Assembly (NCBI GenBank): GCA_023014365.1 | Contig: JAEBUN010000005.1 | Location: 558,001 to 622,000, forward strand | Length of the DNA: 64,000 bases | Reading direction: 5' to 3' | Source: Lepiota brunneoincarnata | Lineage: Eukaryota; Basidiomycota; Agaricomycetes; Agaricales; Agaricaceae | Part shown: positions 48,101 through 60,048 of the stretch, one piece after another | Layout: each line of letters begins with the position of its first letter | Numbering within the stretch: position 1 is the first letter of the stretch | The notes under the pieces: model-generated | Told to the model about the DNA's origin: nothing | Database searches by the model: none | The model's input: the letters and a program-made list of their open reading frames with translations, nothing else | Made by a program: the position numbers and the translations under genes

Positions 48101-51100
48101 CGATCCGTTTGTCAGAAATCCGAAGCGTGAGCCGGTCCGTGAGTTGTGTTGTCACGCCCCGACGCGTGACAGACTGGCTTGACCAATCTCCACGTCAAAT
48201 CAGTAACACGTCATCAACACTCGGATGCAAGCTTGCCATTCTGCCTTGGTTTCGGATGACAGACTAAGTTATTGGACGAGATTTACACGGATATTCCGCA
48301 CTTCATCTCAGGGTCTCGCAAAGCTACACAGCGGGTTACCGATAGCAACCTCTGGAGACAACCCACCCGCGCCGCAGCTCATCCGCAGCCGGTGAGGGTT
48401 GTTAACGTAGGAGTAACCTGGCTAGTCCTCGATGATCGTGATTTCCTTGGCCCAACTAATGCTTTGACGTGATAAATTCTGCCAAACGCTAGTAGCTGAT
48501 TCATTTGGACATGGGATTTGTCAGATGATACTGGTTTTGCCCTCACAACGGCGCCCAATGTCCAATGCTTTGTCATGCCAGACGCGGTGGTGGAGAGGGA
48601 GCCCATGGGCGCGCCCAAGACACAAACTGTCAATCAACCCTTTCCGCTTGTGTTTTGGTCAGGAGGTTGAAATCATCCAGGAGCGGGTTGGATTGAATAT
48701 TCCGTCCGATTTTAACCGACTGGGTGCTGAGACACGGTCGGACGCGTTTGCGCCCCGACTCCGCGTCAATGATCCCTTGAATCCCCTCCCCATTCAAGCC
48801 TTCAGTTATTCAGTGGCCTGCCAACTCGAGCTGAACTTTTTGTGATGATGGATGATTTTGTCACGCACGGTTCATCATCCCTTTTGTTTTCCACCAAGTT
48901 CTGTGTGATTCGTACTGCCACATGTTCAATACAAGGTTGTCGCTGGGATATTGATGGCCGTGCTTTGATCAAAACCAACAGAGACAGACGAGGTTATTAA
49001 AAAAATTCTACGAGGGTGCTGATTACAGCTGCTAAGAATAACTTGTTCTTGCCACGCAAACCGCCGGCCATTGTTTCCTTGACGCGTCAGGGATACCAAG
49101 AATCTTCGCGGGCGCGCCTGTCGGGTCGTTGCAAGGGCGGTCGAAACTCGGGTCACAATGGTCCTTAGTCTTACAGTGCGAGAAACTGGAGGGGAAGTGG
49201 TTCGGGGCTTGAGGTGCGTTTCAAACCTGTTAATGTCACTTGACCGCGTCTTTGTTTTTGTTTTCTTTTTTTAAATAGCACAGGGCTTTGTCCGACAACC
49301 ATCAAGCATCAGGCATTGCATCAACGGTGGCTTGGCTTGTGATCAAATTCTCTCCCTTCCTCTCCCCGATGACCCCTCTCTCCACCATGAGGTATCAATT
49401 TGGTCTCCAGGCTGGCGCTTGTTAAAGATCGTAGACAACAAAAAGGCTACTGTATTCCCTATTCCCCCCTTTCTGCTCGAATTCGATCACGTTTAAGCAG
49501 TGCAACTAACAGGTAATAGCAATTTGGGTATACTGGGTTGATAAATTTGTTAATGCCTATTCAGAAATAAGTGGATACCACTGATACGATCGATGTGTTC
49601 GTTCTGGCGAAAGGGGCTACGGGGTTACGGTCGAGCGTGAGCGAGATAGGCGCAAAGCCATAGGTAAAGTAGGTGGTGAGCGGAGAACCGCCTCTTACCT
49701 TCAGATGCCTAATTTTGACTCAGGGGAATTAATTTCAGTATGATGGACAGATAGATGGGGATACGAAGATAGTATAGCGCGATTATGAGTTTACGGGCCT
49801 CTCAAACTCCGGACTTTACTCATCTCATTTACCCACCCAAGATAGGCCCGGGCCATGAACACAGAGTTAGTCAGTTACCTGGGTAGCAAAAGCCAAGTTG
49901 GTGTGAGTTTCGCGTGGGGATTGCACGAAGCTTTTTCGAGCTGACTGAACCCGCAATTAACGGTGGAAGCAAACAAGTTTAAAAAGCAACTCGTCGCAGC
50001 CGCAATCGAGGGAATATATCGAGTTCAGGGCGTGTGTGAGGGGTGCCTAGATTTGTGAACCTTCTAGCGTGGGTGGGTGGTTTGACTCTTCACTTGCCCG
50101 ATGTGACACAAACCTCGTGGTGCCGATTCGTATTGCCTACCAACGGTGTGGGCTAAGTGAAACTCGCGGGGGGCTTGCAAGTTGATGTTTTTCCCAGGAA
50201 AGGAATTCTGGCTTGTGCTCGGCGTGATACTACTGTCGTAGGGTTGCTGTTTGTTGCGAGGACGACCGGGCGCGCATCGCCAACACTACGTATGTACCAC
50301 GCTATGTGCCCACTAGTAATAAAAAGAACAAAGGACTGAAGCCTAGGTCGATCCCGACTGATCGTTATTATTATTATCATTAGGTGACGGTGACAGTTGG
50401 GCCAGGTACCATGATCCACGCATGCGGACGTAGGATACCGTGGAGGCTCAGTGAGCAAGCTTGATTCGGTTTGGCATTTCAATTACATAGCGATCATATG
50501 CGTAAAGGGTTGATTGATCCTTAGCCATGTGTGCGGGTGTACATGGACTTATATGAACAAATGCTGGCGAGGGTAAACTGTATGTACCGGTATCTGAAAT
50601 AGCCGCTGGGGTGGTGCCGTCAACTCCTTCGATCAGGTCCAGGGACGGAATTCTCGGAACTGAAGGTTGCAACCTGTGGAACGTGAAGGGGGTGGAGTGA
50701 GGTGATGTTGGCAAGGTCATTTGTGTCCGCCACCGTCTGATGGATGGGATGGTTCCGCGCCGCAATAGTTGTACGTGGGTATTGGGAATCGGTCCGATTT
50801 CTGGTGTGCTTGGGGAGGGGGGGGGGGTGGGGTTTGAAGTTGGAGCATAGGGTTTGGATACCCAAGCGTGTGTGTGTGCATGAGGCTATATTTTTTTCTT
50901 TTATTCTTTTGTTTTGGAAGGGATGGTTGGGAGGCGGGTGTTGACTTGTTGTTAATTAAATCCAGGCAGGTGTGATGATGGCGACGATGAAAGACCCCAA
51001 AAACGTAGGCCCAGGTAGGCCCCAGCCCCGGTCATTAAAGCAACTCCACAACTAATGGTGCCTGTCAAATTCGGGTACATCACTCGAGCCAGTAAGATTA

Positions 51101-52799
51101 CGTCTCGTAAACCTCGCGACGAAAACCAAACTACTGTACTTGTGCCAATTGTTCTCTTCTAGTGAACCATCGAACAGCGAAGCAGCTGCAAGGATCTGTC
51201 AGTGTGATAATGACTTATGTCTTTTCCTGCTTTTTCGGTCCCACGAGCCCTCAGAAGTCCGATCACACTAAAATTGAGTGGGGCTGCGTACTGCGTATGT
51301 TCCTATTGTCATGACTCGACACAATGACTTACCACAGCTTTATTCGAAGTACGGTATGTTGACGATCGTTAAAACAGGAACTTGAGCTCTGCGGGCGGGC
51401 AGTGGAGGGTCAACGTGTTTTCTGCATGTTGTGGTGCAGCGGCGCAGGTAGGTGAGATTCTTTTGAGTTGACAGATCGGATGACCTGGCATTAGGGGGTA
51501 GCTTTTTTTGTTAGCGCGCGCACGGGATGATATCGGTTGTCATATTGGTATTTGTGGGGATGATCTTCTGTGTTGAGTTCAAGAGCAAAGCCGATATGAG
51601 TGTAGTGTGTCGTGCGATGCTGCCGGGCATGATAAGTACTTGAGCTAGATCGACTTTGAAGTGAGCTTGGGGGTGTTTGGTAAACATATGGGGGTATAAT
51701 CCGCATTTCACCGTCGTCAGTGTACGTCTGGGCACGTGTAGAAAGAAAGCGTTCTGGAAAAGATATGTTACGATATGATGACAAGCTAAATCGACATATT
51801 GCAAGTTACAGAGTTACTTCGAGGAGGTAAGCGACTCGGCTCGATCGCATTGTCACACAATACTTGGCGCAGTTCTGCTCTCGGGAGATGTTGATGAGGG
51901 GTAAAAGATGTCGAGAAGCTTCGGGAGGGATCTGAAACAAAGCTTTCCAAAGTTGTTGTTTGTTGCATCTGTGCTACCTTGTGCAATTTCCGACTCCTAG
52001 AAGCACCGAGAAGAGGGAGAAGAAGATAGGATCAGGAACCGATGATCAAATGCACTGCCCACAAAGGATTTTTCTAAGAGTGTGGACGAGATCCCACTGT
52101 GGGAGTCGAGTTGTGTTGTTTTTTTTTGGCTTGTGATGTGATCCTTCTCCGGATGTCGGGTTTTTCAACGACTTGTTGTCCGATTATTGTGTGTGGGAGT
52201 TAACTGTGCTAGGTTTTATGTTTAGGATAAATTGATATGGCCACATGAGGAAAATATAATTGTAGTTTCTTCATATGGGCGCGAAGTGTGGGTAATAATG
52301 CTTGAAGCAGTGAAACATTGGAGCACGAGGACAGCATCTGCCCTTGGACGTATCGCTGATATGATCCTCAGTGGCTGATGGGCTTCCCACCGTTCGGGAT
52401 GGACAAGGTGGTGATGTAGAGGATTAGCCGGGAGTGCTGCGGAGACCCAGCAACTCAGGCAGGACGTTCGTGGGCGGAGGGTAGCGGCCTATTATATTTG
52501 CAACAACGGATCGTATCAAACGGGACTGTAAATCAAATGTGATGGATTGTTTAAAAAACATTGTAGGGTTGTCTGACCATTTAGAAATGACTGCGGACTG
52601 GTTCATAGCTAAGGGCAAGAGGAAAGGGGTTTATACCGACAGCGAGGCGGCAGCATAACTGACAGAGGGGGATGTGGACTGGCAGCAGAGCGAGAGAGGA
52701 GGTACATACTTAGGATGAGTGTGACTGTGATGACGAGTAAGTGACCCAGTGACGCGCGACCGAGAAAGGGCGGAGTGGTCGACTTGCCTCCCCGACACA

Positions 52800-52831
52800 A
52801 CCACCACCCACCACCCACCACCCACCACCAC
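52800..52831. repeat. CCACCCA-type tandem repeat in the PNS1-like leader
   Basis: A pyrimidine-rich ccacccacca tandem ends 9 bases before the transporter ATG at 52840, so it lies in the 5' untranslated leader or core promoter. Pyrimidine-rich leaders are common before fungal start codons. Confidence 0.6.
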
Positions 52832-52839
52832 CGGCGCCG

Positions 52840-55758
52840 ATGGCGACGTCGTTCGCAGCATATGCATCACAGTACCTCAACAGGCGCACGCAGGATGAGT
52901 CTCTACTTTCGTCCTCACAACCCATGTTCTTTTCCTTCACCACCGACAATGAATCTCGTGCCGGCCATGACACAGATCTCGACGACCACGACGACCCTCA
53001 CATTGGAGAGAGCGAGGTCAGCAGAAATGCTCAGCGTAGCCAGGCTGAAGATGACGACCCGTATCTTCGTCTAGACGAAGACGACCACACGCCCAGAGGT
53101 GGTTTCAACTCCAAATTGAATAACAGCCATCGCGCACCTCTCATCGGATTTGGTGAAGCATCTTCCGTCTCAAGCTCACCCCGTGGCGGCTGGCTAGCAC
53201 ATCTAGCGTCTTCACCTCTTAGGCGGTCGCCCTCGCCTTCATCCTCGCGATCCGACTCGACAGACTCTGACCCTCCTCCCGATTTGTTTGGCCCCACGGC
53301 GCCTCAGGCTCGCGTTCAGCCGCCTCCGCCTACAACGAGTAGACAGCCAGCCTCACGGGGCTTGACGGAGTCTCTTTTACCCCGCGATGGTCATACGAGA
53401 CCTATAGATGTATTCAACCTCCCTGACCCACGACACACACCCAGAGGTCGGCGGAAGTACCATGATTCTATCTGGACAGCCCTGTGGTTGGCCGGTGTCT
53501 CAATATGCTTCTTTTTCTCCGTTCTCCTACTCTTCCTTACCCACAAACCATCGAAGGTGCCGAAGGAACTACCGTATACAACGCTTTTGCACACCATTCC
53601 GATGTTGACCATTTTGACTGCTCTTAGCGCCTTTGTGGCTTACGCACACATTTTTTTATTACGTATCTTCGTGCGGCCAGTCATGATTGGCACCTCTGTG
53701 TTCATTCCTGCGACGCTTCTCATATCCGCTATCTGGGCTTTCGTTGGGAGTTTTATGTGGGATGAAGGTCAAGAGCCAACTTGGGGTGAGACTGTTGGGT
53801 GAGTTACTTCTCTTGTCACTTGTGGTCTGGTATTTTTTCGGCTTGCGTGCAAGCATTCAACATATCTTCAATAAAATGAACCTTCTTGCTAATCATTCCC
53901 GATCCCCCCCCCCCATCTTCCCCATCAGTGTTAGACTGCTACTGACGGTTATAATTATCTAGTCTCCGTCTCTTTGCCCTGATTCCGCTCGCGCTATCGA
54001 TTATAACTGCCCGACGCTTGCTCAACCTGCCCCGCGATATCCATGTCACATCATCTACCCTCACGCTGACAACGCATCTTCTTATTGGCAATCCCTTCCT
54101 CCTCGCTTTATCTCCTACAATTCTTCTTGTGACACTCATTGGATCTATTCCCTTCCTGACACTGATTTTCCGGCTTCTCTTGATTGGTTATGTTGTCCGT
54201 CCCTCGGGGGATAGTGCCTTGGAATGGCACCTTCACGGATGGGCGAACTGGGCAATTTTTGGGGCTGTGGGGGTGTGGTTATGGAGCTGGGGCGTTGCGA
54301 GGGGTATCTTGAGGATGAGCTGCGCAAGTGTGATTGGGGCGTGGTACTTTGCCGAGTGAGTCCCTCTCATGTTTGAGACTTGACTAGGATTGAGGAAGTA
54401 CGTAGCCCTAACTCCCTCCCTCCACCACCGATGTCGACGCACACCATTCATGCTGCTATTGTCCGTTCTACGGGTCCTTCTCTTGGCACGGTCTCACTCT
54501 CGGCCCTGATTCTCACTATCATCCGCCTGCTCGCCCTGTTTACCCTGTTCCTTGGGAGGCTACCGGCGTACATTCCTCCTCGAGCCTTCTTCCTCGTGAA
54601 TGGCATTCGGCTGGCTGTTGGTTATTTGGATGGCGTTACCACTGCGCTCAGTAAATATGCGCTGGTGTATGTTGGGTTGACTGGGGATCCGTTTATGCCG
54701 AGCGCGAGGAGAGCAAGAGCTCTAACCACCAGCGTCGAAGCGAAAGTGAAGCAAGGAAGAAGGAAGTTTAGTGCCGAACGTGAGCTTATTTTCCTCTGCT
54801 AATCGGAGGTTCTCATGGGTTCTCGTTGTTTAACAGCTCCTCTTACACTTCTAACTGTCGCACCTCTTACGTTGTCATTCCCGTTTGCGTTGCTCACTTA
54901 TCTGTTCGTGGCTCACACCTTGAATGCTCCACATCAGGCATTGGGAGCGTCCGTGCTTGCGGGGGGCGTCACTGCACTTGTCGGACTCTTTTGCGTCGGC
55001 TTGGTGAAAGACGCGTACGTCTATTCACTATTATTTCTTGAAATGCGCAACTTACAGAGCTGGACAGGACTGATACGTTGTATATCTGCTATTGTATTGA
55101 CAAGGACGTTGGAGAACGAAGGCGGGAAGAGGTCTTTGTCACGGTACGTCTGGATATCTGAAATTTTCTTCTTTCAATGCTTACAACTTGCCAGTTCGAG
55201 TATGAGGACAGGAATCAGGTTCCTTCTCGCACACACCAGCGTCGCCCCCAACCTGTCTTCCCCCAACAGCCCGATGAGATCGTTCCGCTATCACCTCGTT
55301 CACCACCTGGCGGGCATGCTCAACTTCCCGCCCAAGGGCAATACACCCATCAACCAGGTCCACAACAGCACCAACGCACACCATTACGCCCAGAATCTCA
55401 AATTCCGAAGCAGCAGCAACCCATCCCACCCGCTCCCGTCGCTTCTCCACCACAGAGCTCTACCAGCATTCATCGACCCAAACCATTATCGTCGCCTCCA
55501 CTGGTCGCCGCTGACGCTGATGATATAGATCCATTCCGCCATAGTTTCGCCGAAGAGCACCCGGTTTCTTCTTCACCTACGAGACAGTTGAGAAGGATGA
55601 CGAGTGCGGAGATGAACATGAAGAGCCATGTTTTCGATGCAAATAGGCGTGCAGAAGTGTATGACGATTCTTCAGACGAAGAGGAGGGTGTGGGGTTGGG
55701 GCAGCCCGAGGGGTCGCAGGGGTCTTCACAGCTCTTCCCTGGTTCTGGACTTTTCTAG
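52840..55758 (+). CDS. PNS1 / choline-transporter-like (CTL, SLC44) membrane protein
   Basis: A CTL-family protein of the plasma membrane, related to yeast Pns1 and animal SLC44. Six exons (52840-53798, 53963-54355, 54388-54779, 54837-55014, 55068-55143, 55195-55758) join in phase to 853 residues. A disordered N-terminus of about 210 residues precedes the first helix (WTALWLAGVSICFFFSVLLL). About ten helices follow, with MGTSVFIPATLLISAIW-like segments, then the family blocks RMSCASVIGAWYFAE, HAAIVRSTGPSLGTVSLSAL and, near the end of the core, TDTLYICYCIDKDVGE, a hallmark of CTL proteins. The C-terminus of about 190 residues is Pro/Gln/Ser-rich and acidic, longer than in yeast Pns1. Substrate is not established for fungal members; choline transport is not implied by sequence alone. 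Confidence 0.88.
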
Positions 55759-56012
55759 GATGTCTACATGGAGTTGAGGGTGGAGAATCACTTTGACGCT
55801 GTGCATATATCCAATGTTTTCTTGCATGCATGTGCAGTTATTACCCAGAATAGAAAGGCATGAGTCATCAACTAGTACATAATGCAGAAGCATGTTGAAA
55901 TGCAGGTTGACTTCGAGTGGCCACAATCCGTCTTCCCAGTCTTGGTCGATCGCCTCTGCACTCTGCAGTACGATATACCTAGTCTACTCCTCATAGTCGG
56001 ATTGAAACAAAG

Positions 56013-58222
56013 ATGGCCACCGATAACAATGCTGATACGTCTACAAACACGACCTCTGCTAATAACACGGCGTACCTCGTCCGCTTCCCACCTTTCCCAC
56101 CCGTCCCATCCGGGGTGGTCATCATCTCGTTTAAAGATTTCAAAGAACGAGGTATACGCGTCGAACCTGGTGGTGAGGACAATGAGACCGAGGTGGATGC
56201 GCTTGGGGTGTCGACGATTTCTTTGCCGAGTGTACATTCGACAGATTGGTGTAAGACCAACACGAAGAGACAAAAGTTGAATCGGGGGGGTAGAGGAGGG
56301 AAGAAGAGGAAGAAGGGCAGGGGTGGTGCTGGTGCTTTGAATGCGGGTCCGACGTTGCTCGATTGGGATGAGTATTGGGAGGAGAGGGAGGGTGCGTATA
56401 GGCGTCCGGAGAGTTATGATCCGTGGGTTTTTCTTGGTCTCTCCCCCCTTTTTTTGTGTGTTTTGTTAAGGGGATTTTAGGCATGCGGAAGCGTTTGAAA
56501 GGTTTTATCAGGCTGCTTGGGATTTCAGGGACGGAAGACCTTGGCCATTGGCGGCGAAACAGTCTGGGCCGGTTTTTGTCTGGGGAGAGGTCTGTATCAC
56601 CTTACTATATCAACAAATCACCCAAATGAAGCACATTAAACCTCCAGTTCCTCCGCTTCGCTGGCGTCCCCGCAGGCGCAGAGGGTACCACTACCACAGC
56701 CGCTGCCACATCCAACAAGCGCGAGAGAATTGACGATTCCGATTCGGATCTTGAGGACGATGGCGATGAAGACGATCCTAACGCTGGCATCCTCAACGTA
56801 CAGAATCTGGTCTCTGTAGATGCCGCGATGAAAGCTCAGGCTAAAACCGAAGCGTTTTTGAAGGACCCGGCACTTATGTTGAAAGTCTTCTTCTCGTCTT
56901 ATGCTCGTAATCGTGGTATCATTTGGTATGTCATTCCGTGGGGGACGGACATGCTCTGAGGACGGTGCTTCTAATGCATAATGCTTTTTTCAGGACGGAT
57001 ATCAACCTCACAGGAGCACCCATCCTCATGCGATTCTTCATCAACTTCCTCATCGAAAACAAAGCACTCCCCAAACGCGAAGAAAACGCAATCAAACACG
57101 AATCAACGCGTCGTGTCATCGATCTCGCACTCAAAGAACTCCCACTCACATCCAAACTCGCCAAAGCATGGCCTGACAATTTTAGTTTGGCGTGTAAGGA
57201 ATGTTGGGGACCCAAAGTGGAGGTCTTTGTTTTTAGATCTCTGTCTCCGATACCTGATGTCACCACCATTACTACCACCACCGCACAGGGCGGCGAGGGT
57301 AATGATCAAGGACAAGGGGCGATGACTGAGGCGGCACCAGACTCTGCTATGACCGATGATGCTTCGACCAACTGGAATGGTTGGGGCACGAAGGATGAGA
57401 CCAAAGCTAGTGGTGACACGGAACAAGTAGAGGGGTGGGGAGACCCTGCCTCCGATCCCTGGGGAGCTACCGCCACCACGGGCAGCGGTTGGGGCTCAGA
57501 TATCATCACTGCCGAAGGGGACGAAGACGAAGCCATAGGCGAATGGGACGAATCTAAATTCAGTCGACGTCATCGAACACACTCTCTCCAACGATGGGGC
57601 CATCAATGGCGCCTCAAATACCGGATGGGAGTCCCTCGAACCACCGACATTCTTCCCCTTCCTCGGACCGACGGCGCTCCCGCTCACTCATACGACAGGC
57701 ATCGTCGAGGCGTCCGTGAGGAGGATCAAAGCCGTCCACCCGCCCTCGAGTGATACGTCTAAGTTTGCGATCGCAAAGGGCGTGAGTGCCGAGGCGGTCG
57801 AAGGGCATTTAAGGAGGACTCTTGGTGTTGTAATATTTGAGCCATGGGTGAATTGGAACAAGGGGGAGGAAGCCCACCTGGCGATGCCCAAGATTCTGTC
57901 ATCGTCCCGTGGTGCTATTAAAGAGACTGCACCAGGAAGGGGGAGAGGCAGCGACTCCTAGCGACCCCTGCTCCCCTGGGTGCACTTCCCCCTTTCGATC
58001 CGCACAAGGATGAAATTAGCGTCCTGTTTGAGCCTGAACATCTAAGTCTATTCTCTATCGGAATGGGGTGTATGTGTACCTGGGTGCAGATGGCTGCGAA
58101 CCGAGGACCTCGAGCCGCAGGATCCGAAGAAAAAGAAGAAAAAGAATGCAAAGATGGAGAGGTTGTGGTATGTTGAAGAGTCACTTAGGGTGATTCCAAG
58201 TTACTACACGTATCTTGGCTGA
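56013..58222 (+). CDS. conserved fungal protein, possibly Arb1-like, with several frame breaks
   Basis: Spliced gene whose first exon begins MATDNNADTSTN at 56013. It includes a Lys/Gly-rich nuclear-type basic patch (about residues 85-105), WEEREGAYRRPESYDP joined by splicing to HAEAFERFYQAAWDFRDGRPWP, then FLRFAGVP, an acidic stretch, VFFSSYARNRGIIWTDINLT, PILMRFFINFLIENKALP, a Gly/Trp/Thr-rich linker and, at the end, RLWYVEESLRVIPSYYTY (TGA 58220-58222). From memory the WTDINL / helical block recalls Argonaute-chaperone subunit Arb1 (RNA silencing), but this is uncertain. After GEWDE (about 57550) the frame shifts by one to WESLEPPTFFPF, shifts back near 57945 to DPHKDEISVLFEPEHLSL, and again near 58095. 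Three shifts suggest decay or sequence errors. Confidence 0.6.
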
Positions 58223-58393
58223 ACCGCGCTCGGACTCCCCAGTTTTACTCCTCTGATCTATCTTGCTGTGAATCGGAATCGCCCAATCTGTTGCTTGCTA
58301 TCCTGTTCTGGAAATCTAGCTTGTACAATAGTCGTTTTCAATATGAAAGATCGCTCCCCTCGTTCGTGTCATACAATCACGATTTGGGTTCTC

Positions 58394-59776
58394 TCACTGC
58401 AACAATGTCCGTCTCGGAGGCTGCCATATGGGTGCTCCAGGATCGATTTCTTCCTCGCGATAAATCTCCTCCACCTGCATCTCTTTAAACCCATCCACAT
58501 GCCCGCTCTCAACCCACGTATCCGCCACCTCCGGACCCAACACGACCCGCTCAATCCCTGCCCCTTGCTCCCTCAACCCAGGCAAAACAACCATCAAGTG
58601 CTGTGCATCACGCCTGTCAACCGAACGAAATGTGAGGGTTGTCAATTCTGGAAACAAGACAGGCGGTTTACTAGGCAGCGAACCGTCATCATCAAAGGGA
58701 AGAAGAATGCTTCCGATAGCAGAAGACTCGGAAGCACCCGTGTCAAGGACGAGTTCTTTGAGTGTGATGCAGGTGCGGACGAGGATGGGGTGAAGAGATG
58801 GAGAGATTTCGCAACTGTCGCTGAGGTGAAGTGTGTGGAGGTTTGACAGGACTTCTGGTTCGCGTGTGTCAACGTCCGTCGGGGCGTCGTCTAAGCTTGT
58901 GCCGACGATGTTTTGGAGCATGAGAACCTCGAGGATGGGACAGGAGACTGTGGCGAGGATGCGCATGACTTCAAAGTCGCTACCATATTGCCCCCGAATG
59001 CCCAGGTAACGGAGTTTAGACATGAGAATGCGCTCGGGGGAGATGTGGGAGACGTCGGGGATGAGATCCCAGAATTCGGTGAGGAGAGTGAGGGCGGTGA
59101 GGTTTGGAATGGTGAGGATGGCGTGGATCTCGGAGGGGGAGAGTTCGAGGTCGTTGAAGGAGCTGTTGAAGTGGATTGTGGAGAGTGTTTCGAGGTGGAC
59201 GGGGCGCATGTAGTATACGGCTGCGTTGCCCAACTCGAGGTGCACCAGATTTGGAGCGCCGCCAGAGAAGATGCTCCAGCGCGAGGGCTGTTGTTCTGTG
59301 CCGTATGCTGAAGGGGGTGGACCAGATGAGTCGTCGTATTCACCTGAGGGGATTGCGGTGGCGCGCAAGGACTTGAGGATAGGGACGGGTGCTTTGCGAA
59401 GGAGGTTGCTTATGACGGGGATGAGGCTGTGGCTACATTTGAGAGAGAGCGATTTCCAACGGGCAGAGTTTTCACAGATAATCTGGAAACCTTCGTCTTG
59501 TGGATTGCAGATATAGAGATCGAGCGTCAGAGGGTGAGGGCCGGAACGCGCAAGGTAGGTCATGAGCTTTTGGAGAGCAATGAAGTTGTGGTGGTATCCA
59601 AAGGGAGAATGGTAGCTTATGTTGGACCAGAGACTACGAGAGGCAATCGCTAAACGACGCCAAGATCGAGAGACATGAGTCAGACGGATTGTGGTCAGAG
59701 TGTCGCTGGTACCATCTATGAAGCAGATGAACTTGAAGACCATGAGCAGAAGCTCTGGGGGTAGATCGTTCGCCAT
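58394..59776 (-). CDS. F-box-like protein with leucine-rich region
   Basis: Intronless frame of 460 residues from ATG 59776 to the stop at 58394-58396. The N-terminus is an F-box-like motif (LPPELLLMVFKFICFID, then TTIRLTHVSRSWRRLAIASRSLW), the domain that docks Skp1 in SCF ubiquitin ligases. The rest has recurring Leu-rich segments (LTLDLYI, WKSLSLKCS, LVHLELGNAAVYY, LSTIHFNSSFNDLELS, LRYLGIRG, LEVLMLQN, LHTLHLSDS, LKELVLDTGA), the irregular LRR-like pattern of the large mushroom F-box families. Such families are expanded and variable, and individual substrates are unknown. An intron-like gtgagt...ccgcag lies just upstream (59839 to about 59792), so the 5' UTR may be spliced. The gene is convergent with the 56.0-58.2 kb gene, 171 bases apart. 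Confidence 0.85.
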   Translation of the reverse strand: MANDLPPELLLMVFKFICFIDGTSDTLTTIRLTHVSRSWRRLAIASRSLWSNISYHSPFGYHHNFIALQKLMTYLARSGPHPLTLDLYICNPQDEGFQIICENSARWKSLSLKCSHSLIPVISNLLRKAPVPILKSLRATAIPSGEYDDSSGPPPSAYGTEQQPSRWSIFSGGAPNLVHLELGNAAVYYMRPVHLETLSTIHFNSSFNDLELSPSEIHAILTIPNLTALTLLTEFWDLIPDVSHISPERILMSKLRYLGIRGQYGSDFEVMRILATVSCPILEVLMLQNIVGTSLDDAPTDVDTREPEVLSNLHTLHLSDSCEISPSLHPILVRTCITLKELVLDTGASESSAIGSILLPFDDDGSLPSKPPVLFPELTTLTFRSVDRRDAQHLMVVLPGLREQGAGIERVVLGPEVADTWVESGHVDGFKEMQVEEIYREEEIDPGAPIWQPPRRTLLQ

Positions 59777-59847
59777 GATAGGCTTTGTGATCTGCGGTAA
59801 CAATAAACATTCGAGGCGTAAGAAGAGCGGAGAACTCACTAGGATAC

Positions 59848-60048
59848 TTAAGAAGCCGCGGAGGCGGTGGTCAGTTTGTTGGGTGGCACATATGTTTCCC
59901 AGGCATATCGAGTCCCAGGATCGCGCTGATTCCGGGCATATCGGACATTGTCTTTTGCTTGATCAAAACCATCACACCCAAAAGAAGGAATAACATGAGG
60001 GAGACTAGATGGTTGATAACCATGGGTATTACCTATAGACCACTCAAG
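59848..60048 (-). other. open in-frame extension beyond the thiouridylase stop
   Basis: Immediately after the thiouridylase TAA (60049-60051) the same frame stays open for 66 codons up to the next TAA at 59848-59850. The predicted peptide ends FDQAKDNVRYARNQRD, then TRYAWETYVPPNKLTTASAAS, which looks coding. No ATG lies at its start. A 39-nt GT-AG segment (gtatca...ctatag) overlapping the stop would join it in phase to the enzyme. A separate 50-residue frame with a hydrophobic N-terminus (ATG 60023, TGA 59871-59873) overlaps it in another frame. Confidence 0.3.

Larger units (their letters stand above)
40121..52839. other. gene-poor block of 12.7 kb
   Basis: Reading both strands, I found no gene with family motifs or a consistent exon chain. 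The block contains an uninterrupted C run of 15 at 45156-45170, TA repeats at 41010-41024, A/T homopolymers and many short open frames. The most protein-like open stretch is 43801-44091 on the plus strand. It may carry long untranslated regions, non-coding RNAs or fast-evolving genes that cannot be recognised by eye. Confidence 0.5.

Noticed and set aside
47995..48267. 90-residue plus-strand frame
   Set aside because: Arg/Ser/Pro-rich, typical of a chance frame in GC-rich DNA; no motif.
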